A stretch of 64,000 nt of DNA, taken from NCBI RefSeq assembly GCF_002009425.1, contig NZ_CP019936.1, forward strand, positions 4,637,297 through 4,701,296, read 5' to 3'. The number at the start of each line of letters is the position of its first letter. Within the stretch, counting starts at the first letter, position 1. The position numbers and the translations under genes are program-made. The stretch comes from Thiosocius teredinicola (lineage in GTDB: Bacteria > Pseudomonadota > Gammaproteobacteria > Chromatiales > Chromatiaceae). This document shows positions 52,216 through 60,414 of the stretch, piece after piece. A model generated the notes under the pieces. That model saw nothing but the letters and a program-made list of their open reading frames with translations, was not told the DNA's origin and did not search any database.

Positions 52216-52710
52216 TCACACGGCCTGCAGACGCTTCTTGATACGGTGCAAGCGTATGGTCATCGCGTTGCGACTCACACCGTACTCATCGGCGATCTCA
52301 GCCGTGGATCGGCCTTCGGCCAGTTGCATCAACAGCGGCTCGCGTTCGTCGTCACTGAGCCGGCCGAGGAGTTGATCGAGGTAGATCCGCTGATCCGGCG
52401 CCGCATCGTGCCCCAGATCATTGGCATGGTCGTCGATGTCGACCAGATCGAGCCGCTTACGCTCGAACAACCGCGCGTATTCGCGTTTCAGAATGGTGAT
52501 CAGCCAGGCTTTGCCGGCGGCGAACTGTTGTAGCGAGTCGGCTGCACGCCAGGCGCGTATCCAGGTCTCCTGCACCAGGTCGCGTGCCAGATCGGGGTCA
52601 CCGCACAGCATCCAGGCAACGCGGTTGAGCACATCATTGTGCGCCGCGTACAGGCTGTCGAAACAGTTTTTCGGGGTTTGTTCGGCGAGGCTTTGCTGCA
52701 TGGCACTCAT
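52216..52710 (-). CDS. ECF sigma factor
   Basis: A 164-residue group IV sigma factor: sigma-2 region LARDLVQETWIRAWRAADSLQ (about 40-60) and sigma-4 helix-turn-helix STAEIADEYGVSRNAMTIRLHRIKKRLQ at the C-terminus. Its ATG overlaps the TGA of the DUF255 gene (ATGA), so the two are translated together. No anti-sigma gene is adjacent on this operon. A matching ECF-type promoter lies before the upstream partner (54295-54324), suggesting autoregulation. Confidence 0.9.
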   Translation of the reverse strand: MSAMQQSLAEQTPKNCFDSLYAAHNDVLNRVAWMLCGDPDLARDLVQETWIRAWRAADSLQQFAAGKAWLITILKREYARLFERKRLDLVDIDDHANDLGHDAAPDQRIYLDQLLGRLSDDEREPLLMQLAEGRSTAEIADEYGVSRNAMTIRLHRIKKRLQAV

Positions 52711-54266
52711 GCCTGGTCTCCTTTCTTATTGCGCGGAATTAGAGTAAGTGAGTAGTTACTTTTTGAGTTCCTGATGCGGTCTCTGTCGGCCAGCAGGATG
52801 CCGGCGTCGGTCAGGCGAGAAACGGCGACCTCGGGCGTCGCGAGGTAACGCATGACGTGGTCGGCCAGGGCCCGCTGCCGGTCTTCGCCGGTGTGCGACG
52901 CGAGCGCGTACATGAACCGGGCGGCGTGGATGTTCTGATCGAGTTGCGGCGTCGGCTTGATCGGGGTGCCGTTATCCGCGGCAGACAGCAGCCCGCCTGG
53001 GGCGTGGCGAAACTCGCGATCGATGATGTCGGCGGCCAGTACCGCCTGTTTCAACCACACGGACTGACCGCTCACCTCGTACACGGCGAGCATCGCGCGG
53101 CCCATGTAGAGGTTGTCCGACAGGTAAGGCCCGGCTTTATCGTCTGCGCCGTGGCTGAAACCGCCGTCGGCGCGACGCCGATTACGCAGTACCCACTCCA
53201 GCGCCCGCGTCGCCAGGCGCAGGTGCTTGTCCTGGCCTGTCACCTGGTAGAGCGTGACCAGACCTTCGATCGCCTTGCCGTTGGCGTCGGCGTACTGGCT
53301 CTTGTCGATGCGCGGCAGGCCACGCGCCAAACGCTGGTCACGCGGCAGCTCGAAGTAATCGTGCGCCTTGCTCCCCTGCTCCAGATCGGCATCCTGGCTG
53401 GTGAACAAGCCGCCGTTGTCGGCCCGCATGAAGTCGTTGAGCCAGTTCGCGACCATCTCGGCTGCAAGGCGATAGCGCGGATCGCCGAACTGGTGGTACG
53501 CGAGGCTGTAGGCACGCAAGTAGGCGGCCTGCGTCGCCATGATCTTTTCGTAGTGCGGATGTGCCCAGTCGCCGTGGGTCGAGTACTGGTAGGCGCCGCC
53601 GAACTCGGCGTCGATCAGCTGCAGGGCGGCATCGAGGTGGCGGCGCGCACGCTGCGCGGCATCCGCGTCGCCATTGGCCGCCAGATGCAGATCCCATTCG
53701 ATCGAATCCGCATCGAGAAACTTCTGCATCAGGCGCAGACCGCCGGATGCGGGATCATCGGCATCCAGGTGGCGCTGTTGCAGGGCGTCGCGCAGCGCCG
53801 GGGACAACGCCGCGGAAACGGCGCTGGTTTGTGCAGCGCGGGTCGGCTTGTGCTGCTCGCTGCGGTCGATCGACGCCGTGCGCCGTAGCAGACCGGCCAT
53901 CTCATCCGGCGCGATATAGCCGGCGCGCTTCACCAGCTCGCGGCCGTCGGGGGTCAGGACGATAGTCGCCGGCCAGCCGTAGTCGCGATACCGTTCAGCC
54001 AGGTCCGGGCGCGCATCGTGGTCGGCCTGGACGGCGACATAGTGTTCGCTGAGCGCCTCGAGAACGCCCGCGTCCCGGTACGTCGTCGACTCCATGACGT
54101 GGCACCAATGGCACCATACGGCGACCAGATCGAGCAAAATCAGCTTGTCTTGTTTCTCGGCCTGATCGAATGCGGCTGGCCCGTAGGGCTGCCAGTCGGC
54201 TGCCGTCACCGCCCCGGTCGGCTGCGACAGCAGCAGTAGCAGTGTCAGTTCTCGCAAAGCGCGCAT
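52707..54266 (-). CDS. DUF255 thioredoxin-like protein, exported
   Basis: From ATG 54266, preceded by a strong GGAGGAGAAAGGG sequence, the product is 519 residues. It has a signal peptide (MRALRELTLLLLLSQPTGAVTA), an N-terminal thioredoxin-fold domain with the active site VWCHWCHVME (about residue 51) of the DUF255/YyaL family, and a C-terminal alpha/alpha barrel-like region (about 200-510, YQYSTHGDWAHPHYEKIM, GLFTSQDADLEQGS). Cytosolic homologues are long (about 680 residues); this exported, shorter form is unusual. Function is unknown; a periplasmic thiol or stress role is inference. Co-translated with an ECF sigma factor. Confidence 0.85.
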   Translation of the reverse strand: MRALRELTLLLLLSQPTGAVTAADWQPYGPAAFDQAEKQDKLILLDLVAVWCHWCHVMESTTYRDAGVLEALSEHYVAVQADHDARPDLAERYRDYGWPATIVLTPDGRELVKRAGYIAPDEMAGLLRRTASIDRSEQHKPTRAAQTSAVSAALSPALRDALQQRHLDADDPASGGLRLMQKFLDADSIEWDLHLAANGDADAAQRARRHLDAALQLIDAEFGGAYQYSTHGDWAHPHYEKIMATQAAYLRAYSLAYHQFGDPRYRLAAEMVANWLNDFMRADNGGLFTSQDADLEQGSKAHDYFELPRDQRLARGLPRIDKSQYADANGKAIEGLVTLYQVTGQDKHLRLATRALEWVLRNRRRADGGFSHGADDKAGPYLSDNLYMGRAMLAVYEVSGQSVWLKQAVLAADIIDREFRHAPGGLLSAADNGTPIKPTPQLDQNIHAARFMYALASHTGEDRQRALADHVMRYLATPEVAVSRLTDAGILLADRDRIRNSKSNYSLTLIPRNKKGDQA

Positions 54267-54294
54267 CCCTTTCTCCTCCAGATGTCTTACCTGG

Positions 54295-54324
54295 AGATAC
54301 GCAGGGGTATCGAAAACGGATGCA
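54295..54324 (-). promoter_or_regulatory. ECF-type promoter before the DUF255-sigma operon
   Basis: Minus strand: TGCATCCG, 15-base spacer, CGTATCT, with a predicted start about 22 bases before the ATG. The elements resemble bipartite ECF promoters rather than sigma-70 ones. Recognition by the sigma factor encoded in the same operon is inference. Confidence 0.55.
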
Positions 54325-54565
54325 CTTCGACGCAACTTTTTTGCGCCGGCTGTCGATCAGCTCAACGGTTGATGACCGGGCAGCCGATTCGGCCGCGCAG
54401 GGCACTCGCTGCCTTGCAACACCTTTCGAGGCTATTTATCTGCGTCCATGTCGGCGGCGACCACTCGCCTGCGCAAACCGGCAAAAGGGTTGGTTTTACT
54501 GAAAAAAGGACTCGACCCGCACCAAGCGCAGGATCGATGGCGCTCGAGGCGACTCGGCCGTGAGC

Positions 54566-55270
54566 CTAGATGCTGACCGGCGCGGCATACAAAACCGGCC
54601 CTGTCGGCACACCGGTCGGCGATCCGCCGGCCGGTTCAAGACTGACCGCCAGGGCCTTGGTGTCACGCCAGGTGGCATTGGCCGGCAACGACCGCTGGAT
54701 CTCGTTGCCGCTCAGCACACCCAAGGAGATCGGCGCCACGCCCTCGCCACGCACCAGCCACAGCTCATGCGCCTTGCCGGCAGCCGGCGCGGCCGCCGCC
54801 ACCCGACTGACCGCCACCTCGCGCGCCCGCCAATCGCACACCACCATCCATTGCGGCTGATCCTGCGTATCACGCAATACCACGTCATAGACCGGCAAGG
54901 CTTCGGGGCCTTGCACCGGGCCTTGGGTCAGCACCGGCACCAAGACCGCAAGCAAGGCCAGCAGCGCGGCCGCCGTGGTCATCCGCCACAGCATCAGCGA
55001 CTGCCACCATGGTGTCTTCAATGGTGCCTGCACAGCATCGTCGACCGCCCCCGGGGCAATCACGCGTTCGATCTCAATCCACACACGTTGTGGCGGCTGC
55101 ACGACGCTCGTCGTATCGTTCAGCCCGACCAGGCGTGCCTCCCACAGGTTCACCAGGTCGCGCAACGCAGGGTCGTGGTCCATCTGTTTTTCGAACGCTC
55201 GCCGTTGCTCGCCGTCGAGCGTACCGAGCACGAACTCTGCGGCCCGCATATCCCGTTCTTCGGCACTCAT
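54566..55270 (-). CDS. RskA-type anti-sigma factor
   Basis: A 234-residue protein with an N-terminal anti-sigma domain (about 1-60: AAEFVLGTLDGEQRRAFEKQ...), one membrane helix (about 97-117, TTAAALLALLAVLVPVLT) and an extracytoplasmic RskA domain (about 125-234: WMVVCDWRAREVAV, AHELWLVRGEGVAPISLGVL). It lies one base after the sigma factor stop. It should hold that sigma factor at the membrane until proteolysis. ATG 55270 is preferred over the upstream start that would overlap the sigma gene. Confidence 0.9.
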   Translation of the reverse strand: MSAEERDMRAAEFVLGTLDGEQRRAFEKQMDHDPALRDLVNLWEARLVGLNDTTSVVQPPQRVWIEIERVIAPGAVDDAVQAPLKTPWWQSLMLWRMTTAAALLALLAVLVPVLTQGPVQGPEALPVYDVVLRDTQDQPQWMVVCDWRAREVAVSRVAAAAPAAGKAHELWLVRGEGVAPISLGVLSGNEIQRSLPANATWRDTKALAVSLEPAGGSPTGVPTGPVLYAAPVSI

Positions 55271-55271
55271 A

Positions 55272-55847
55272 TCAACCACGGTAGTCGCCCTCCCCGTCCA
55301 GGCAGGCTTTCAGTACCTTCAGGCCGCGCCGAATCCAGCTTTTGATCGTGCCGACGGGCGAACCGAGCCGTTGGCTCAACTCGTCGTGCGTATAGCCCTC
55401 GCAGTACGCCAACACCAAACAAGCACGCCTGGGGCCTTCCAACTCATCAAGACAGGTATTCAGGCGCGCGTTGTCCACCGCCCTGCCCGCCAGTTCGGCC
55501 ACATCCGGCTCGTTGGCGGCGCGTTCTTCGAGGCCCTCTTCGGCGTCGACCTGCACCGCAGTCTTCGCCCGCCGCAACAGGTCGATGGCGCGATAACGGG
55601 CAATGCTCAACAACCACGTCATCACCGCACCCTTGCCCACGTGATACTCGGTGGCCTTGTGCCAAACCTTGATGAAAACGTCTTGCAAGGCATCCTCCGC
55701 CATCTCTTCGTTCTTCAAGATACGCAGGAGCACGGCAAACAGTTTCGCCGACGTCGCCTGATAGAGATCGGCGAATGCAATACGGTCTCCCATCGCGCAG
55801 CGCGCGACGAGATATTCAAGCGTCGAACCAGCCTGGGTCTCGGTCAT
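55272..55847 (-). CDS. ECF sigma factor, SigK-like
   Basis: A 191-residue ECF sigma factor: region 2 IAFADLYQATSAKLFAVLLRIL with AEDALQDVFIKVWHKATEY (about 25-70) and region 4 YCEGYTHDELSQRLGSPVGTIKSWIRRGLK (about 145-175). The partner anti-sigma gene follows directly. RskA-controlled sigma factors often answer redox or envelope stress; the inducer here is unknown. Confidence 0.93.
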   Translation of the reverse strand: MTETQAGSTLEYLVARCAMGDRIAFADLYQATSAKLFAVLLRILKNEEMAEDALQDVFIKVWHKATEYHVGKGAVMTWLLSIARYRAIDLLRRAKTAVQVDAEEGLEERAANEPDVAELAGRAVDNARLNTCLDELEGPRRACLVLAYCEGYTHDELSQRLGSPVGTIKSWIRRGLKVLKACLDGEGDYRG

Positions 55848-56180
55848 TTTGGATTGTTGTGGATTACGCCAAAGGGTTCAGCCTAGCGCTGCGGTTTCGA
55901 TGCAACAACTCGGCGGTCGACAGAAGGTGCACACCATCGAGAACGGCTGCCCGCGCCGCCCAGCACCCTGAGACCGGAAAAACTGAAACGATCTTTCTGC
56001 AAACCGGCGAATTTCGGTACCAACAGCGATGAAACCTTTCTTAATGTCGTCGTGTCCGACTTTTATACTGCAGTGCAATAAAACGAAGGTCCGCTACCGG
56101 CATCGCCGACCGACCCCGGTCCTGCCGCTTTCTTCGTGCCACCGCAAACCCGTGTCGGATAAGCCTAGGAATTCTCATCG
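55848..56180. other. Sigma factor-RND operon divergent region
   Basis: Carries the likely promoter of the RND operon on the plus strand (56041-56069) and must hold the promoter of the ECF sigma gene on the other strand. I could not recognise a second copy of the TGCATCCG/CGTATCT elements here. Confidence 0.4.
56041..56069 (+). promoter_or_regulatory. Possible sigma-70 promoter of the RND efflux operon
   Basis: -35 TTAATG (weak), 17-base spacer, -10 TATACT (strong). A palindrome ACTGCAGT at 56067-56074 overlaps the -10 and could be an operator half. The leader would be about 105 bases. Confidence 0.5.
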
Positions 56181-57278
56181 ATGTTCGCCCGTTTAGCCCT
56201 TGTCGTTGTCTTGCTCGCCATCATTTTCGGCGGCATCTTCGGCTGGAAATACCACACCGCCCAACAGATGGCCGCCGCCCAGGCGGGCGGACCGCCGCCG
56301 GCGGCCATCGCCGCGACGACCGTAAAACAGGAAAATTGGCGACCGTACATCCAGGTGGTGGGCAGCCTGTCGGCCGTCGCCGGCATTGAAGTCTCCAGCG
56401 AGGTCGGCGGGCTGGTCAGTGCGATCCACTTCAACTCGGGCGAACACGTCACTCAAGGCAAACTGCTGCTCGAACTCGATGACGAGACCGACCAGGCCGC
56501 ATTGAAAGGACTGGAGGCCGAGCGCCGCCTTGCCCTGCTCAAGTACCAGCGTGCGGCCCAATTGATCAAAGACAAATCGGTGTCGAAGTCGGACTTCGAC
56601 GAAGCGCGCGCAACACTCGACAACACCAGCGCACAGGTTGAGTCGCAGCGCGCACTGCTCGAGAAAAAGCAGATTCGTGCACCGTTCGACGGCCGCCTGG
56701 GGATTCGCCGCGTGGACCTCGGCGAGTACCTGACACCGGGCGCCGCCATCGTGCCGCTTGAACAACTCGACCCGATCTATGCCGACTTCACGCTGCCGGA
56801 GCGCGAGCTCTCGCGCATCACAGAGGGCCAGACCATCGCGGTCCAGGTGCAGGCCTACCCGGACCGGCGCTTCGAGGGGCACATTATCGCGATCGATCCC
56901 GGCATCCAGGTCGGCAGCCGCAGCTTCCGCGTCAGGGCGCAGCTCGAAAACGCTGACTCATCGCTGCGACCCGGCATGTTCGCCGACGTTCGCGTCATGA
57001 TGCCGACCGAAGACAGCGTGATCACGATACCCGGCGAGGCCATCAGTTACGCGCCGTACGGCGATTCGGTATTCCTCATCGAGGAGAAGGACGGCAAAAA
57101 AATGGTCTCGCGGCGCCAGATCCAGACCGGCAATACACGCAACGGCAGGGTAGAGGTCGTCTCCGGATTGCAGGTCGGTGACGAGATCGTCAGCGCCGGC
57201 CACAACAAGCTGCGCAACGGTCAGCCGGTCTTGGTCGACGACAAGCCGGCACCTTCCGAGCGGGCACCCGGCGCATGA
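56181..57278 (+). CDS. RND efflux periplasmic adaptor protein
   Basis: Membrane-fusion protein of 365 residues. It has an N-terminal membrane anchor (about 4-22), a lipoyl half-motif (VSSEVGGLVSAIHFNSGEHVT, about 74), an alpha-hairpin (about 100-165), the second lipoyl half (IRAPFDGRLGIRRVDLGEYL) and a beta-barrel domain (DFTLPERELSRITEGQ). It joins the inner-membrane pump to an outer-membrane channel. The stop overlaps the pump gene's ATG (ATGA). No TolC-type channel gene or TetR/MarR regulator is adjacent. Confidence 0.93.
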   Translation: MFARLALVVVLLAIIFGGIFGWKYHTAQQMAAAQAGGPPPAAIAATTVKQENWRPYIQVVGSLSAVAGIEVSSEVGGLVSAIHFNSGEHVTQGKLLLELDDETDQAALKGLEAERRLALLKYQRAAQLIKDKSVSKSDFDEARATLDNTSAQVESQRALLEKKQIRAPFDGRLGIRRVDLGEYLTPGAAIVPLEQLDPIYADFTLPERELSRITEGQTIAVQVQAYPDRRFEGHIIAIDPGIQVGSRSFRVRAQLENADSSLRPGMFADVRVMMPTEDSVITIPGEAISYAPYGDSVFLIEEKDGKKMVSRRQIQTGNTRNGRVEVVSGLQVGDEIVSAGHNKLRNGQPVLVDDKPAPSERAPGA

Positions 57279-60200
57279 AGTTCACCGATCTCTATATCAA
57301 GCGTCCGGTGCTGGCCAGCGTTGTCAGCCTGCTGATCCTGGTGGTCGGCCTGCGGGCGATCACCTCGCTCGAGGTCCGCCAGTATCCGGAAACCCAGAAC
57401 ACCGTGGTAACGGTCACGACCAGCTACCCCGGGGCGGGCGGCGAGTTGGTCAAAGGTTTCATTACCACGCCGCTGCAACAGGCGATCGCCGAGGCGCAGG
57501 GCATCGACTACCTGTCGTCGACCAGCCGCCAGGGCACCTCGGTGATCGAGGCGCACATGCAGCTCAACTATCCGCCGGAGGCGGCGGTCGCCGAGATCCA
57601 GGCGAAGGTCGCCAGCCAGCGCAACGTACTGCCGGCCGAGGCACAGGACCCGGTCATCACCTCGCAGACCGGCGATGCCACCGCGTTGATGTATCTGGCG
57701 TTCTACAGCGAATCGATGGCGCCGTCGCAGATCAACGACTATCTGCTGCGCGTGGTGCAACCCAAGCTGCAGGCGATCCCCGGCGTCGCCAAGGCCAACC
57801 TGATCGGCAACAAGAGCTTCGCGATGCGCGTCTGGCTCGACCCGCGACGCATGGCGTCACTCGGCGTGACCGCGAAGGACGTGGCCGACGTGCTGCGCGC
57901 CAACAACTACCTGTCGGGCATCGGCCAGGCGCGCGGCGAATACACGGTGATCGACCTGTCGGCCACGACCGACGTCGCCAACGTCGAAGACTTCCGCCGC
58001 CTGGTGGTACGCGACACCGGCGGCACGCTGGTGCGCCTCGGCGACGTCGCACGCCTCGATTTGGGCGCCGAAGACTATGAAACCTCGACCTGGTACAAGG
58101 GCCAGCCGGCGATCTTCGTCGGTGTCGAGCAGGCACCGGGGGCCAACCCGCTGACGGTCGCCAAGAAGGTCCACGTGGCGATCGAGCAGATCCGCAGCCA
58201 ATTGCCGACCGGTCTCGAAGTTCACATCCCGTACGACGCCAGCGCCTTCATCCAGGAGTCGATCGACGAGGTGTTCACCACGCTGGTCGAAGCGGTGCTG
58301 ATCGTGCTGGTCGTGATCTTCCTGTCGCTGGGTTCGATGCGTGCTGCCGTGGTGCCCGGCGTCGCCGTGCCGCTATCGCTGATCGGCGCTGCGTTTCTGA
58401 TGCTGATGGCCGGCTTTTCGATCAACCTGCTGACACTGCTCGCCATGGTGCTGGCGATCGGTCTGGTGGTCGACGATGCGATCGTCGTGGTCGAGAACGT
58501 TCACCGCCACATCGAGATGGGCAAGTCGCGCTTCCGGGCGGCGATCGACGGTGCACGCGAGCTCGGCCTGCCGATCATCGCGATGACCACGACGCTGGTC
58601 GCGGTGTATGCGCCGATCGGCTTCATGGGCGGGTTGGTCGGCACCTTGTTCACCGAGTTCGCGTTCTCGCTGGCCGGCGCCGTGCTGATCTCGGGCATCG
58701 TCGCGCTGACGCTGTCACCGATGTTGTCATCCAAGGTGCTGCAACCGGCCGGCAAGGCAGGGCGCTTCGAACACGCGGTCGAGCGCTTTTTCACCGGGCT
58801 GGCCAACTTCTACCTGCGTCGCCTGCGCGGTGCGCTGAACTACCTGCCGGCAACGTTGCTGTTCGCCGCGGTCGTACTTGGCAGTATCTATTTCATGTTT
58901 GCCACGACCCAGTCCGAACTGGCGCCGACCGAAGATCAGAGCATCCTGTTCTTCCAGGCGACGGCGCCGCAGACCGCTTCACTGCCATATAACGAGGCGT
59001 ATACGCGCGAGATCGTCGAAACGTTCGAATCGGTGCCCGAGTATCACGAGAGCTTCATCCTGGTGGGCTTCGGCGGCGACGACAACGTCGTGTTCGGTGG
59101 CTTCAAGATGGAACCGCCTTCGCAGCGCGAACGTTCGCAGATGGATGTCCAGCCCGAGCTGCAGGGCAAACTTGCCGGCATTGCCGGTTTTCAGACCGCG
59201 ATGTTCCCGCGGCCGAGCCTGCCGGGTAACCGTGGTCTGCCATTCCAGTTCGTGATCCAGAGCGACGCCGATTTCCGCGAGCTCGATCAGATCGCCGATC
59301 AGCTGATCGGGCAGGGCATGGCGAGCGGTCAGTTCCAGTTCCTGCAGAAATCGATCGAGTTCTCGCGGCCCAAGGCGGTCGTCGCGATCGACCGCGACCG
59401 CGCCGGCGACCTCGGCATCTCGATGGCCGACATCGGTCAGAACCTGGCGACGCTGCTCGGCGGCAACTACGTCAACCGCTTCAGCCTCGAGGGTCGAAGC
59501 TACAAGGTTATTCCACAAAGCGAAAAGACATTTCGCCTGACACCCGAGATGCTCGGTGATTTCTACCTGCGCTCGGCGAGCGGCGAGCAGGTGCCGCTAT
59601 CGTCGTTGGTGCGCATAGAGCGGGCGGTCGAGCCGAGCAAGCGCACGCAGTTCCAACAGCTCAATGCGATCACCGTGCAGGGCCTGCCGGCGCCCGGCGT
59701 ATCTGAAGGCGACGCGATGGCGGCGATGGAAAAGATCGCCGGCGAGGTGTTCCCACAGGGCTATAGCTTCGACTACACCGGCCAGACGCGGCAGTTCGCC
59801 CAACAAGGCAGCGCCTTGATCGCGACCTTCTTCATGTCGCTGTTGGTGATCTACCTGGTGTTGGCGGCGCAGTTCGAGAGCTGGCGCGACCCGCTGATCA
59901 TCCTGGTGTCGGTGCCGATGTCGATCGCCGGCGCGATGGCATTCCTGACACTCGGCTTCGCGACGATGAACATCTATACCCAGGTGGGCCTGATCACGCT
60001 GATCGGCCTGATCGCGAAGAACGGGATCCTGATCGTCGAGTTCGCCAACCAGTTGCAGATCGAAGAGGGGCTGGGCAAGCGCGAGGCGATTGAAAAGGCC
60101 TCGGCTATTCGCCTGCGACCGATCCTGATGACGACCATCGCCATGCTGGTTGCGATGGTGCCGCTATTGACGGCCAGTGGCCCGGGCGCAGTCAGTCGCT

Positions 60201-60394
60201 TCGATATCGGCCTGGTGATCACCACCGGCCTGGGTATCGGCACACTGTTCACGCTGTTCGTCGTGCCGGCCGTGTACATGCTGCTCGCGCGCGACCACCA
60301 GAAAGACCTCGAAGCCGCAGAGCAGGGCGGGGAGACTGAAGATGGCGCCGCGTCGCCACGCGACGAGGGCAAACCGCTGACCTCGTCGACCTGA
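57275..60394 (+). CDS. RND-family efflux transporter permease (AcrB/MexF-like)
   Basis: Proton-driven inner-membrane pump of 1039 residues, the full family length, with about twelve membrane helices and two large periplasmic loops. The proton-relay pair of aspartates in AIGLVVDDAIVVVENVHRH (helix 4) and the lysine in GLIAKNGILIVEFANQ (helix 10) are intact, so it should be active. It is of the hydrophobic/amphiphilic (HAE-1) type. Substrate range cannot be predicted; solvents, drugs or lipids are all possible. Confidence 0.95.
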   Translation: MKFTDLYIKRPVLASVVSLLILVVGLRAITSLEVRQYPETQNTVVTVTTSYPGAGGELVKGFITTPLQQAIAEAQGIDYLSSTSRQGTSVIEAHMQLNYPPEAAVAEIQAKVASQRNVLPAEAQDPVITSQTGDATALMYLAFYSESMAPSQINDYLLRVVQPKLQAIPGVAKANLIGNKSFAMRVWLDPRRMASLGVTAKDVADVLRANNYLSGIGQARGEYTVIDLSATTDVANVEDFRRLVVRDTGGTLVRLGDVARLDLGAEDYETSTWYKGQPAIFVGVEQAPGANPLTVAKKVHVAIEQIRSQLPTGLEVHIPYDASAFIQESIDEVFTTLVEAVLIVLVVIFLSLGSMRAAVVPGVAVPLSLIGAAFLMLMAGFSINLLTLLAMVLAIGLVVDDAIVVVENVHRHIEMGKSRFRAAIDGARELGLPIIAMTTTLVAVYAPIGFMGGLVGTLFTEFAFSLAGAVLISGIVALTLSPMLSSKVLQPAGKAGRFEHAVERFFTGLANFYLRRLRGALNYLPATLLFAAVVLGSIYFMFATTQSELAPTEDQSILFFQATAPQTASLPYNEAYTREIVETFESVPEYHESFILVGFGGDDNVVFGGFKMEPPSQRERSQMDVQPELQGKLAGIAGFQTAMFPRPSLPGNRGLPFQFVIQSDADFRELDQIADQLIGQGMASGQFQFLQKSIEFSRPKAVVAIDRDRAGDLGISMADIGQNLATLLGGNYVNRFSLEGRSYKVIPQSEKTFRLTPEMLGDFYLRSASGEQVPLSSLVRIERAVEPSKRTQFQQLNAITVQGLPAPGVSEGDAMAAMEKIAGEVFPQGYSFDYTGQTRQFAQQGSALIATFFMSLLVIYLVLAAQFESWRDPLIILVSVPMSIAGAMAFLTLGFATMNIYTQVGLITLIGLIAKNGILIVEFANQLQIEEGLGKREAIEKASAIRLRPILMTTIAMLVAMVPLLTASGPGAVSRFDIGLVITTGLGIGTLFTLFVVPAVYMLLARDHQKDLEAAEQGGETEDGAASPRDEGKPLTSST

Positions 60395-60414
60395 GCGACG
60401 ACCGGCTGCTTCAG

